A DNA stretch of 64,000 nucleotides from Pagrus major (Eukaryota; Chordata; Actinopteri; Spariformes; Sparidae), in assembly GCF_040436345.1 (NCBI RefSeq), contig NC_133224.1:15237203-15301202 (forward strand). The letters are read 5' to 3'. A program made the position numbers and the translations under genes. Under the pieces are notes generated by a model. The model did not search any database. It had not been told where the DNA came from and saw only the letters and a list, made by a program, of their open reading frames with translations. This document shows positions 12,674 through 24,640 of the stretch, piece after piece; position 1 is the first letter of the stretch, and each line of letters starts with the position of its first letter.

Positions 12674-13249
12674 CATGTGATCAAATCCTACAGATTTTCT
12701 GCATACTCCAATTTTTCAGACTCAGGCATTTCGGCATGTTTAAACTGTGCAAGACAGAGACAGAAACACAAATTATTGTTTCCACTTTTTTAGGGTTGTA
12801 CAGGGTCTTTGATAAAATCTCATCATAAGGTATTTGAGGAAAGGTACTAAGACAAACTCTGCTGTTTCTATTCTGTACTACCATAACAATAAATTAAAAT
12901 TCGTCATCAGTCGTAGATGTGTTATTACTCTGCAAAACTTGTGACATTTCTTACATAAACAAATCTACATTGTATTAGTTGTCAGCATTTAAAACAGTCT
13001 GTATGTCATTGGTCAGGGAGGGACCTCTCAATACCACATTTAAAACACTACTGGGTTGTGTTCCCCCTCTGACCCTCATAGGGCACCAGCTCTGGATTAT
13101 TGAGACTTATGTCTCTAAAATCAAGACTCTTGCGCAGTTTAGAGGCATTAAAAGCAGGTATATCCCTGACTTTTATCTGCCCTACTCCCACGTATATCAG
13201 TAGAGGATGAATTGGACCCACCCGTAGATCCCGCCTACCTACACTGTTC

Positions 13250-13925
13250 TAGTCCCCAACTTTGATGTGGCATAGTGTTATAACAAAACAACACCTGCGG
13301 GAGACAAGAAACCACACATATGGCTTACGTGAGATATTGGAAGTGGTACTGGAATCAGGTGAGATGGAAGACAGCTTAGTTACCAATTGGTCCATGCGCC
13401 CTCCGAGCTTAGAAACGCTTGAAGTGAGTTCTCGGAGAACATCCATTGCTTAACAGAGGGTTTGTTCATGTTGTCCTACCATGAATCCTTGAGAAGAGAG
13501 GGTGCAAATGCTCGGTCTCTGCTGGGTCCATGTGGCCAGATTTTTCTGTTACGTTTGGTTATGAGTACTTTTGTCGGACCCAAATGTGAGATTGGGACAG
13601 TGGTCAGTCCAAAAAGTGTTTATTTACAACAGTACTAAGAGGCAGCGAGCGAAGAAGGCAGGCAGGCTGGATGGAGTGGTTTGGTGGCAGCGAGGAGAGG
13701 TTCCAAAAGCACAGATGAGAATGCGGGCTGAGCAAAGAGACATTGGAGGATCTGCACACAAGGAGTAGGAAAAACATAAAGCACGAAACGATGTCCAGGC
13801 TTAGGAAAAACACTAGCAAAAGCGTAGCTAAAGAGAGTACATGTTTATTCACTGAACGTGGCAGATTAAATATTAAATGTTATAAATTGCAGGCCTCCAA
13901 TAACAACCTAAACGGCTTTTGTTAG
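13250..13925 (-). pseudogene. Gypsy-type LTR plus gag N-terminus remnant
   Basis: On the minus strand, an LTR-like stretch (about 13925 to 13547) contains AATAAA near 13620 and ends with GTAACA. It is followed closely by an ATG at 13531 that opens MDPAETEHLHPLF, a gag-like start, and then a coiled-coil-like segment (VLRELTSSVSKLGGRMDQLVTKL) in another frame. A stop and a frameshift separate the two pieces. The assignment rests on the overall layout and the gag-like composition. The outer LTR boundary and TSD are not defined. Confidence 0.4.
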
Positions 13926-14040
13926 TTGTATAATCTTTCTATTCCTCTAAACAAAATCATGCTGAGAGAGTACTGTGTGTAAGAAACAGGATGTATAGTC
14001 AGGCCCATAGCTACCAGTGAGGACACTGAGGTCATGTCTT

Positions 14041-14070
14041 TATTTGAACATTTCCCAAAATGTTCAAATA
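14041..14070. repeat. Short 13-bp hairpin
   Basis: TATTTGAACATTT (14041-14053) is inverted at 14058-14070 across a 4-nt loop. No clear role. Confidence 0.7.
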
Positions 14071-14109
14071 AAATGGCCAATGCTAAAACCACCACCACAG
14101 GAGCAGCAG

Positions 14110-15642
14110 TAGAAGCTGCAGCTGCGCTCAAGTTCTGAGCTCACAAATATCAATCTATATTAATTCAAAATGTGACATGTCCAAACTTTTGGAGTCAGTT
14201 GGGAGTATAACTGAGGACAGTCTGTCAGGAGTTTCTGCAGATCACATCAGGGCAGTAAATATGTTTGCATATACAGTATATATATATGAGACACAAGTCA
14301 GTCTCTTCTGGGTCATTGTGCTGCTAAAGGTTTTCAAATTTCTTTTTAATTCTGCGCCTTCATGCCTAAGAATCTCTGCAGACAGGAAATGAGGCACAGA
14401 TAGAGAGCTGTACATCCAGTGATTATTACCGAAATGTTCCAGCGACTTCATTGATCACTAATGAGAAATACCTCTTCTTTATATTTTATTGCAAATAAGA
14501 ATAATATTAAGTAGTGTCTTCTTATTTAAAAGGGCATTTTATTGGTATAGACCTAATTTAAATACATTAAGTGTTTGTATCTTTTTAACAATTGTTGTTG
14601 TTAACAACTAAATGAAATCTATGGCACATGAAGTACTTTTAAAAAAAAAAAAAAAAGTTTAAATCAGACCATCCTCTTCCTTCACTGCACAGCTACTACA
14701 TTTAAAATTAATTAGGCTGGTTCCCCCCTGCCTGGCTACAAAAAGAACAGCCACTGCAGTTGTGCTCCTGTACTCAACTTGTTTGACAGTAAACTGAATT
14801 GAAAAAGTCCATGTTTGTCATTCATCTTATGTTGAATTCTAGTTCAATTTTCCTTTATGTGTTGGCACTCATTATTTCTTAAGTGATTTTAACTCTAAAC
14901 TCAAATGCATACATTTACACCATATACCTCAACAAATTTCCGGTATTTCTAAAATCCTGGCTATGGCCAGTGTCTGTGATGATAAACCTATAAAGGAGGA
15001 ATACAAAGGGAGTGAGTGGAAAACTCCACTGTTTGGCCTGTGTTTACCTGCATGTGGTTATAATGACTAAGTGGGTGGGGCTATGGAAACCAGACCAAAT
15101 GTACAGACAGAAGATCGGTACGCTGCATTCATGGATACACTTGCATGGGCAAAACACCTAGACATGCACAGTTACATAACTTGACAAGTTTCTGCTGACC
15201 CACCATAAAAAAGACAACACACATAAAGTCTCAGGAAAACTTCACATAACTGTTTTCCAACACTGAAACAAGCATGAATCCAGATAAGCACCGCAACTAT
15301 TTCACAGATAACACACACACTGGATACTTGGCCTCTTGGCACCAGACTAGACTTGCCCTGTATCTTGCCTACTCCACTAGTGTTTCCTTGGATGGCCAAG
15401 GAATGATGTATTCACAGAACAACATCACAGGAAAGAAATGTAGAATAATTGGAAATTAGAATTAGCTATGTGCATTGAAGAAAGCACATTTAAAAGAGCA
15501 CCATGCTTTTGAAAGTTTAATTGAGAAAATTTCTGTAAACTTGATCTATTTCAGACCACACAAACATTTTCAGGAACCTTTCCTGAACTCAACATAAATA
15601 CGTTAAAGGAAGTTTTATTTTTTTGGGTTAGGTAGTTATAGT
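14110..15642. other. Gene-free sequence with a poly(A) tract
   Basis: I recognise no gene or element. A run of 17 A lies at about 14640-14656 and could be the tail of an old retroposed copy. I could not find its body. Confidence 0.4.
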
Positions 15643-16935
15643 CAGTAGGTGATTTGTTAATTTTCAACAGGGGGGATGGCTCAATGGGAGCACCACCCTG
15701 CCCCGACACACCTATGTACACCTCCCAAAGGACATTGTTGACGCCTTAACCATAACTGTGACATTTCTAATTCTACAATTCCATTTTATCCAGTTATCGT
15801 CCTTCTCTCCCTACTACAATTGTATTTTTATAACTGTATTAAAGTAATGAGTAAATACACCTTTAAATTGTATGCAGTGGACTGAGTTTATTCAGGCAGG
15901 GTTTTCTCATGTTTCTCACAATACACTACAAGCAGGGTCATTTTAAGTTACATGACCCCTTGGAATTTTTTACCATCTAAATTCCTTGAAGGACACACAA
16001 TGAACATTGTGCAAAATAGTAGAGCCCGACCGATTCATCGGTAGGCCGATTTTATCGGCTGATTTTAGCCTATCACAAATATATTAGTATCGGTGTATAT
16101 AATGTCTGATATGCGCCGATATGAAAACTTTACATTTAAAAACTATAATGGAGAAAAACATGCTTGGGCTTATTTAAAATTGGTGTAATGACATAGTTTG
16201 TCCAGCAGAGTGCGTTTCAACTAATAAAACAGCTGGTGTCAGGAAATGTAACAGCTACCTCACTAATGGTTAAACTATAAACCAGCACAAAAGTGACAAT
16301 TACCAACATAACATAAGCCACCATGTTCTGAACAGACACACTAAAAACACTTACAAAAAGTAACATTTTAGTTTTCGAACAAGCAAACGTGTCTTGCTCC
16401 TCCTCTACACGAGAGACACGCTGGTAATCCACCGGAAGCTGCTCTATGATGTCGCGTCTGCTACAGGTTTTGTTCCGCCCTCCGCACGACGTCATATCAT
16501 GAATGTATAAAGAGAACCCAGTGAGAACGTTTCAGAAGCGGAGCCTTTTGTCTGCCCGATTTTGTTGACTTGCTCAGATTTTGTTGATCTGGTCATTTTT
16601 CGTTTTTATACAATCAGGAGTCTGCAAAGGGTGTTTTATTTTGAAAATTGACCGGATGCTCTATGCCGTTCCTGTGTCTCTGACTTCCTGCCGGCGCGAT
16701 CTGCGCTGTGCAGCTTGTTGCGGCTTCCGTCAAAAATCGACCAAGCAGCCGGTACGCAAAGCAGCCGTGCACGGCTTGACTCCACTGTGCGCCGTCGATC
16801 TTGCGATTTGTAATACACACTTTCTGCTACTAGGGGATGGAGAGTGATGACAGGTTAACAAGGGGGATGCTTTTTGGTAATTTTGCTAACAAAGGGGACG
16901 GCATCCCCCCTCATCCCCCCTCAAATCGCCTACTG
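15643..16935. mobile_element. Non-autonomous hAT-type element
   Basis: The terminal inverted repeats are CAGTAGGTGATTTG at the left and CAGTAGGCGATTTG on the complement of the right end. Near each end they are followed by the same AGGGGGGATG motif. The element is flanked by the exact 8-bp duplication GTTATAGT (15635-15642 and 16936-16943). An 8-bp TSD with CAG-starting ends is diagnostic of the hAT superfamily. No transposase is visible. The right half contains a CpG-rich, promoter-like stretch with TATAAA at 16506-16511 and an ACGTCA half-site at 16489-16494. Confidence 0.85.
16015..16135. repeat. Dispersed repeat fragment (GACCGAT...ATCGG motifs)
   Basis: The repeated CCGAT/ATCGG words resemble a repeat I have seen dispersed in fish DNA. 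I cannot name it. It lies inside the non-autonomous hAT element. Confidence 0.3.
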
Positions 16936-19076
16936 GTTATAGTTCTTGGGGTATCGTAGTTTCTCAGCCTCTGAATTATTCTGTAGCTTGACAAAGAAAC
17001 TGGAAAAATCCCCACAAGGTCCAATTTAGGATTTTCTTATCTGGTGCCCCTGTCACCAGGACAGTCATTTTTCAGTGTCTTCCAGATCTTTTACAAATTA
17101 CACGCTTCTGTTAAATCTTATCGTTAGGGCTGGCACAGGCCCTCAGCTATGCTGGCATAGGCTTTTACTGCCTGGGGACTCCCCGTGATGCACTGAGCTA
17201 CTCTTTCTTCCTCTCTATCTGTACTGATTCATTTCTCGCTAATGCATGTTACTAATTTGGTTTCTTCCTCGGAGTCTCTTTGCCTTCTCATCTCAAAGGT
17301 TCCCAATGGGTTGTGGTTGGCCCTGCTGCTCTGTTCCTGCTTGACTCCTATTATCATTACCATCATCATCATCATTAGGGCCCAAGCACTGCTCATGGAA
17401 GTTTTAGATCTACAAAAATAGTCTCTTGTGGCCATGGAAGTTTGAGTTTTCATTAAAGGCCATGGCTGTTGCGGGGTGGGAAATATCTATGTTTAGCCAG
17501 GAAACCACAGTAATTTGCTGTAAATTCACTGTGCCAGTCAAATCTGCCCCAGATTGCACATATTTGGTAAGAGTCTGGGCCTGAACACATTTTCATACCT
17601 ATATTCTGTTACAATCATAGTGCCCCTTACTGGCAGCACTCTGGCGTACTCCTCCTCGTGATAACACTTAAGACCTTGATGATGCTGTTAGTTTTTATTG
17701 AAGGGCGTGGCCATGGTGGCTCAGTGAAGGCCCCTGTGGCACCATGAAACAGGAAATTGCTATGACTCCACTGTACATAGACGAATCAAGGACGTTATAG
17801 GACAGTATGAGCTCATGGAAAAAAGTATTTTTGAGGCCGAGTGCATCACATTACATTGGAAGTGCGAAAGTTGGCTTCAAAGCCTGGCGCTCTTCCTGGG
17901 GGTTTGAGTCGAACCTGACCCAAACTTCAAATGTTTGACATAAGTCCCAGCCTGAGGACATTGACATGCTAATATTCTGTTACAATCATAACACCACCTA
18001 GAGGCAACAGGAAATTCAATTTTTCTTACAGCACCCCCTGCGACTATTTTGACATGCATGAAATTCAGTTTCAGATTTGGTCCAACTACCCAACAGGAAG
18101 TCAGCCATTTAGAATTCTCCAGCGCATTTTTGGTAATTTGCAAGTGTTGTATTTTGATGAACTTCACTAGCCAATCTTAACACCTTTGTGATGAAAAGTT
18201 ATTAAAAGCTTGACTTTCTGTTGAACGCTGTGGAGGCGCAGCAAAATATCAGTGATTCAACAGGACGTTCATGTAACTCCACTATACATGGTCGTATCTG
18301 CCCCAAAGTTCACATGCTTGATAAGAGTCCCGGCCTGAAAACATAATTGTAGCGGCACCTAGGGACAACAGGAGATAACATGTTTTTTAACTTATATGTA
18401 CTTCTGCGAGCAGGTTGACCAAATCCACCTCAAATTTGGTCAGAAAATCCACAAAGCCTTGATGATGGTATACGGTTTTAATTCGCTGATGCAGCAGCAA
18501 GGAATTATTCACCAGTAAACAGGAAGTTGTTAGAACTTCTGTGTCCATGGTCAAATCTTTCCAAAAATTTAAGTTAGTCCTACCCAAATCACTTCTACAT
18601 GCCAATTAGGAGGTATAGTCATTGCGCCACCTACTGATATGATACAAGGGCCCACTCACCACTGCATGCACTTCTATTAGGGTCAGAGCATGAACAGTGC
18701 GAGGACTGTCTTGAAATGCAAGGAATTCTTCTTTCTTTCTTTCCCTAAAGTCAAACACTTTTTTGAGGGGCTAAAGGTGCTCGAAAACTCGGACACAAGT
18801 TTGCACATGCATCATTTTTGGTGAAATAGTATGGGTATTATGGGTTTGCCCATGGGTGGGGCAAAACGACCCACCAGCACCCCCTAAAGAGCAGCCCTAG
18901 CGGTGAGTTTTACCAACATGTATGACATCAAATTTAAATGTTGTCAGGGCAATCTTACACCTTTGCAATGAAAAGTTATCAAAGATGAGCTTTTTTTGAA
19001 GGGCGTGGTCGTTGCAGTGCAGTGTATATCAGTTGTTCCCCAAGAAAAAGTAAGTTGCTGTAACTATGCTGTACAT

Positions 19077-21257
19077 CAGGGGTGTCCAAACTTTTTTCAG
19101 TGAGGGCCAAATACAGAAAAATAAACAAAGGGCTGGGCCACACACTGGTTACATATTAACACAATTTTTTCCTACACATTTCTAACTCACCGGTAAAGAA
19201 CATTCACTCAGTGGGAGCAGTGATGCTGTGCTTTGGACTGCAGGATGGCTGACATGTCAGGAGAAAGTTTGGTGGTTGAGACACGAAGGACTTCACAGAG
19301 ATGGCTATCAGTCATTCTGGTTCTCAGTCTGCTTTTGTTCTGATTTAACAGAGAAAATGTTTGTTCACATATGTATGTTGAGCCGAACAGGCTCATCATT
19401 CTTTTTGCGTGGCGTCGCATCAGAGGAAACTTGGCATTATCCAAACTCTGATAGAAGTCAGGGAGGGAGAGAAGCTGATGTTGACTCTTCAGAAGATCAT
19501 CACACTGCATTTCAATGAGTTCTAACTGCAGACTCTCTTCCACTTCTTCTGCATCCACCATGAAGGGAGTGGAGAACAGCTTGATTTCTTTCTCAATGGC
19601 AGAAAAATCTTGGAAACGCTGGTTGAATTCTGTCACAAGAGATGCAATCACAGACACATATTTTTCCTTTTTAGCAGAAAGCTTGGCCTCTGGAAACGCA
19701 GACTTGATTTCAGACAGCGTGGGGAAGTGTGCAGCATTAAAGCTCCGTAGCTGTGTCTCAAATAGGCGGAGCTTTACACAGAACGCTTTGATGTGCGCAT
19801 GCAGGTGTGGCACCAGCTGTTCTTTGCCTTGTAGGTTCTTGTTCAGTGTATTCAGATGATGAGTGAGATCAACTAAAAATGCCAAGTCTGCCAGCCATAG
19901 AGGGTCACTCAGCTCATGAAGCGGTCGGCCCTTCTCTTTCAAAAACTCGTCGATTTCTGATCTCAGCGAATAAAACCGCTGCAGCACAGAGCCGCGGCTG
20001 AGCCACCGCACGTCACAGTGGTAGAGCACATCCCCGTATTCAGCATCCACCTCAGATAGGAAAGCTTGGAATTCTCTGTGGTACAGTCCTCTAGCTCGAA
20101 TTATGTTGACAGTTTTTACAACAGTGTTCATCACATCGCCCAGCTGGACAGTCTTAGCGCACAGTGCCTCTTGGTGGATTATACAGTGCACTCGAACAGC
20201 CTCACCTCCGCTCTCTTTTACCTTGGCGCACACCAACGATGCCATTCCTTTGCGCTCACCCGTCATAGCCGGAGCTCCATCCGTTGTTACTCCACAGAGC
20301 TTGTCCCATTTTAGCCCCATATTTTCCACTGCATCTGACACAGCTTCAAAAATGTCTTTGCCCGTCGTTGTGCCTTTTAGGCTCTTCCTATCAAGCAGCT
20401 CCTCCGTACAGCAAAAATTATTATCAACTCCCCGCAAATAAATTAACAGCTGCGCGGTGTCTGTAGCATCTGTGCTCTCATCGCATGCAACTGAGTAAAA
20501 ATCAAAAGCACAAGCTTTGTCTCTGAGCTGATCTTTCAAGTTAGCTGACAAGTCCTCGATTCGCCGCACCACTGTATTTCTGGACAGGCTCACGTTGTTA
20601 AAATCCTGCACTTTTTCCGGGCACATTATTTCTGTGACTTTGATGAGGCACTGCTTTATGAAATCACCGTCTGAGAATGGTTTGCCGTGCTGGGCAATGA
20701 GTTTAGCAACTTCATAGCTTGCTGCTGTGGCATTTTCTTGTATTTTGTTGGCACGGGAAAAAAACTGTTGTTGAACTTGCAGGCTAGCTGCCATTTGCTT
20801 GAATTTCTGTGTTCGTTCAGCACCGGTGTACGATGTGTAGCTCTGATGTTTGGTCTCATAGTGCCGACGGACATTATACTCTTTCATCACAGCAACAGCT
20901 TCATTGCAAATCAAACAGACACACTTTCCGTTGATTTCTTTGAAGAAATATTCATTTTCCCACCGTGTCTGGAATCTTCTGCACTCACTTGCTATTTTCC
21001 GTTTCTTCGGTTCTGCCATTTCTGGTAACTGTACGGGCTCGCGGGAAAAGCTCTTCTTTGCTTAATTTTGTTTAGTGGAGAAGCACTAGCGCTGGCTCCA
21101 TCTAGTGTTAAAACTGAGAAGTGCAACAGAGTTGAGTTCAAGCTTCATGTGCGGGCTGCGGGCCATGGTCAATTATATTTTCATAATTTGCTGCGGGCCA
21201 ATAAAAACTGGACCGCGGGCCGCAGTTGGCCCGCGGGCCGTAGTTTGGACACCCCTG
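19077..21257 (-). mobile_element. Complete autonomous hAT transposon
   Basis: Both ends carry the identical 16-bp inverted repeat CAGGGGTGTCCAAACT. The element is bounded by the exact 8-bp TSD CTGTACAT (19069-19076 and 21258-21265). It is 2181 bp and holds one uninterrupted 603-codon transposase. The insertion splits one unit of the surrounding degenerate array, so it is younger than that array. Confidence 0.95.
19208..21019 (-). CDS. hAT transposase with BED zinc finger, intact
   Basis: This 603-aa protein is a hAT-superfamily DNA transposase, of the type often annotated in fish as GTF2IRD2-like. Near residues 33-60, C-V-C-L-I-C followed by R-R-H-Y-E-T-K-H fits a BED-type zinc finger that would bind the element ends. 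The RNase H-fold catalytic region shows ACDESTDATDTAQ (first Asp) and CGVTTDGAPAMTG (second Asp). Further on are VHCIIHQEALCAK and CDVRWLSRG, characteristic of this family. The C-terminus holds the hAT dimerisation segment (FPLMRRHAKRMMSLFGSTYICEQTFS ... NKSRLRTRMTDSHL), split here only for length. The start at 21019 is supported by the MAEPKKRK-type basic N-terminus, about 240 bp inside the terminal repeat. No frameshift or stop is seen, so the gene may still be active. Confidence 0.93.
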   Translation of the reverse strand: MAEPKKRKIASECRRFQTRWENEYFFKEINGKCVCLICNEAVAVMKEYNVRRHYETKHQSYTSYTGAERTQKFKQMAASLQVQQQFFSRANKIQENATAASYEVAKLIAQHGKPFSDGDFIKQCLIKVTEIMCPEKVQDFNNVSLSRNTVVRRIEDLSANLKDQLRDKACAFDFYSVACDESTDATDTAQLLIYLRGVDNNFCCTEELLDRKSLKGTTTGKDIFEAVSDAVENMGLKWDKLCGVTTDGAPAMTGERKGMASLVCAKVKESGGEAVRVHCIIHQEALCAKTVQLGDVMNTVVKTVNIIRARGLYHREFQAFLSEVDAEYGDVLYHCDVRWLSRGSVLQRFYSLRSEIDEFLKEKGRPLHELSDPLWLADLAFLVDLTHHLNTLNKNLQGKEQLVPHLHAHIKAFCVKLRLFETQLRSFNAAHFPTLSEIKSAFPEAKLSAKKEKYVSVIASLVTEFNQRFQDFSAIEKEIKLFSTPFMVDAEEVEESLQLELIEMQCDDLLKSQHQLLSLPDFYQSLDNAKFPLMRRHAKRMMSLFGSTYICEQTFSLLNQNKSRLRTRMTDSHLCEVLRVSTTKLSPDMSAILQSKAQHHCSH

Positions 21258-22099
21258 CTGTACATATTGGAATCTGCCCCAAATTTAACTGTAACCTGCC
21301 TGGCCAGCATGGTGAAGGTCAATGTTTTGTCATTAAACAGGAAGCTATTGTAACTCCACTGTACATGATCCAATCTGCACCAAACTTCACGTGTTTGGTA
21401 AAGTCCACATTACACATTAACATGCCAGTATTCAGCTGGCACAGTGTTCCCTTGTGGCAGCAGGAAATGTCATTTTTTTTAATTGTGAGATACTGCTGCA
21501 AGCCAGATGGCCACATCTGCCTCACACATGGCTTAACACACTTAAGACCTCAATGATACTATTTTGTGGAGGTTGTGAGTTTTGGTTGAAGGGCCTTGCT
21601 GTGACAGTGCGGGGAAAGTCAATGATTCACCTTAAAACAGAAAGTTGATGTAACTTCATTATACATGGTCGAATCTGCACCAAAATTTGTACTCCCGCTA
21701 GCAGGTTGACCAAATCCACCTGTCAAATCATTAAGGCCTTAATGATGAGTTCTCACTGGATGCTGATTGAGTAGCAAGGAATTTTTCGCCATGAAATAGT
21801 AAGCTGTTAGAACTTCTGTGTAAATTCTCCAATGTTAGATCATAGTCCTACCCAAAACACTTCTACATGCCAATTAGCCAATTAGGAGGTATAGTCATTG
21901 CCCCAGCTACTGGCAACAGGAAGTAAGCCTTTGTCTGACAATCATTATTTCTTTTACATGAAATTTTCATGGTGCAATCTATCCTTGACATGCTTAAATC
22001 TAATGTGTAATTACTCAAATTTCTCTGGTGCCACAAAGTGGACACAGGGATTTAAATTGACCCCCTTCGTGCAGTGTCCAAAACACATGGTAATGAGGC

Positions 22100-24020
22100 C
22101 TGTCAAGTGGTCGAAGACTGTCAACAATCTTAAAAAAATGCAATAACAATATATATATACAGTTTTTCACGCCACTGTGGCAAAGTGCTTGTTCATGGGG
22201 GGAATGTTGGGTCTTAGTTGTTGTGGCTTTTATTTGCATATCAAGTTCTGACTAACCTCCACTTACCCCTTCCTCCCTACTTGAAAAAGTAGAGTGACTC
22301 ACTGTTTCTTTTGACCATTTTCACCACCTGCATGGGCCCATGAGTCATTGTTTGTGAATGTGTCTCCCACAACCTTGATAACACTTTCTTGGAAAAAACA
22401 CAAATGTGTGTCTGAGCAAGAAGACAAAACAAATAGATATAAGAGGGCAGTCTGAAATCTGGTGCTGATTGTTTCAGATATTGGATCATCAACATATTTT
22501 TTTGTAACACTTTTTATTTTATTGTCTGGTTTTGTATTATGAAGTTTCATTCTGTTAACAGAATAAATGAGTGTTGATGACAACTTCTATCAGCTAGAGG
22601 ATATATACTGTATATATATATATAGTCAGTAGCCTACAAATATTACAGATATACAGACAGCTTGCAATATGAATAATACTCAGTTATATAAATATTATAA
22701 GTTTTATAATGATGCATGTTTTCTTACCAAATGTGATGATTCATTTAAGAAAGAAAAAAAAACCATCTGTAAAACCTTTCTGGTGGCCTCAGGGCCTCCC
22801 TCCCTTCCGTGCTGCTTCTTACTTTTGTTGCCTGTAAGAGGCGATGGCTGTAACTGCAGCACATCTGGGACTGGTTTAGTACCTTACATATTTTTTCACA
22901 TCTGCTCATTTTCCTTTTCTGCTGTGTGTTGCTCATATGAACTGAGAAGGGAGCAGGCAATGGTGAGAAAGCCAGTGGTGTGTCCTCAGGAATAGCACTG
23001 CATAGGGAAAATTACTTAGATTCTATAAATGAACGGAACTCTCTGACGTTTAATATACACAGTATTTCCATGTCATGCCAGGGAAAGCAAGCATGCACAA
23101 GTTGAGTAACATTGGTCTGGACTGAGTAGGGTTAACACATACCCTACAACCAGCAGGATATGTAAACAGAATATTTGCTCCATTTATTAAAAGAACTCTG
23201 TTACCGTCATAAAGCTCTCTTTTACGTTTTTACACTTACGGGAAGTGTGTTGTGTTGACTGAGCCAAACTGTGAATTGAGCAAATGGAAGAATGTGCTCA
23301 GGGTCGAGCCTTGACTTGTACTGACAGCGGTGAGGGATTGAAGCTCCATCAGTACACAGAGGAAGATGGGAAATACAGCAGACAAAAGTTGACTGAGTTG
23401 AAGGGGGATGTTTGTCATAGTCCTATGAGTAGTGAATCACTTAAGGGAGGAGTGTGTGAGTCTTTGCTCTTGTAATTTTTAGATTTAAAAGACACACAAA
23501 GACACCTAGATCAAGTTCAGGTAAAATTCAAATTAAAGTTAGGCTTAGTTAGGTTAGAAACGTGAAAAAAAATGGTGTCTTTAAATTATGAAATGCAAAC
23601 TGCACCTGAATTCCCAGAAAAATAAAGACAACATCAGTCCTATAGCCTCAATTGCAGCTGTCTGTCCTGTCTGACAGCTTGGGCCTGTCAAAGCCTGGCT
23701 TGCATTTTGTCAGTCGGGCTGGCTTATGCAATGGCTGAGTCTGTTGTCTAATCATGTCCATTTATGTAACACTGTAATGAACAGTCATCTGGAGCTGCAG
23801 CTGCTGCTGTGCTCCAAGATAGAGATCAGACAGTCTGGGGAGAAAAGGAGTCAGTGATGACAAATAAAAAGGCTCAGATTGCCCCAAACAAGGCATTTTT
23901 TAGGGTGAATGCTGTTCATCTTAAGGCTTTTAACTTACTCCACTTATATAACAATCACCACAATCACCTACAACTATAAGCAAAAGTTAAGTACGGATTA
24001 ATGTTTTGTACAGTACGTTG
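22100..24020. other. Gene-free sequence with short TA repeats
   Basis: Short (TA)n runs lie near 22150 and 22605-22625. I recognise no gene or transposon. The reading frames here are short and lack family motifs. Confidence 0.4.
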
Positions 24021-24029
24021 GCCCTGAAG

Positions 24030-24640
24030 TGCAAATCACAACGGCAAATCAAAAAACACCACAGCAAATCAGAAAGCACAACAGCAAATCAGAAAACACA
24101 ACAGCAAATCAGAAAACACAACAACAAATCAAAAAACACAACAGCAAATCAGAAAACACAACAGCAAATCAGAAAACACAACAACAAATCAAAAAACACA
24201 ACAGCAAATCAGAAAACACAACAGCAAATCAGAAAACACAACAACAAATCAAAAAACACAACGGCAAATCAGAAAACACAACAACAAATCAGAAAACACA
24301 ACAACAAAACGAAAAACACAACAAATCAGAAAACACAACAACAAAACAGAAAACACAACGGCAAATCAGAAAACATAACAACAAAACAGAAAGCACAACA
24401 GCAAATCAGAAAACACAACAGCAAATCAGAAAACACAACAAATCAGAAAACACAACGGCAAATCAGAAAAAACAACGGCAAATCAGAAATCACAACGGCC
24501 AATCAGAAAACACAACAATAAATCAGAAAAGACAACAACAAATCAGAAAACACAACAGCAAATCAGAAAACACATCAACAAATCAGAAAACACAACAACA
24601 AAACAGAAAACACAACAACAAAACAGAAAAGACAACGACA
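24030..24640. repeat. 20-bp minisatellite with 60-bp higher-order period
   Basis: The unit AGAAAACACAACAGCAAATC (20 bp) is repeated about 30 times with small changes (ACAGC, ACAAC, ACGGC variants). From about 24121 to 24240, three-unit blocks repeat exactly at 60 bp, so a higher-order unit has been amplified. Because 20 is not divisible by 3, several frames are open and encode Asn/Gln/Lys/Thr-rich 20-residue repeats. I treat these as non-coding. Confidence 0.95.

Larger units (their letters stand above)
17640..22100. repeat. Degenerate array of related ~300-bp units
   Basis: Recurring words include AACAGGAAGTTG, GTAACTCCACTGTACATGG, CGAATCTGCCCCAAA and GCGCCACCTA. They recur near 17750, 18260, 19045, 21340 and 21640. 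A longer block at about 18395-18640 (GCAGGTTGACCAAATCC through GCCAATTAGGAGGTATAG) is repeated at about 21695-21905. The array is interrupted by the hAT element at 19077-21257. I cannot name the family. Confidence 0.65.

Noticed and set aside
20066..21028. Plus-strand frames of 82-113 codons opposite the hAT transposase
   Set aside because: They are antisense shadows of the intact 603-codon gene.
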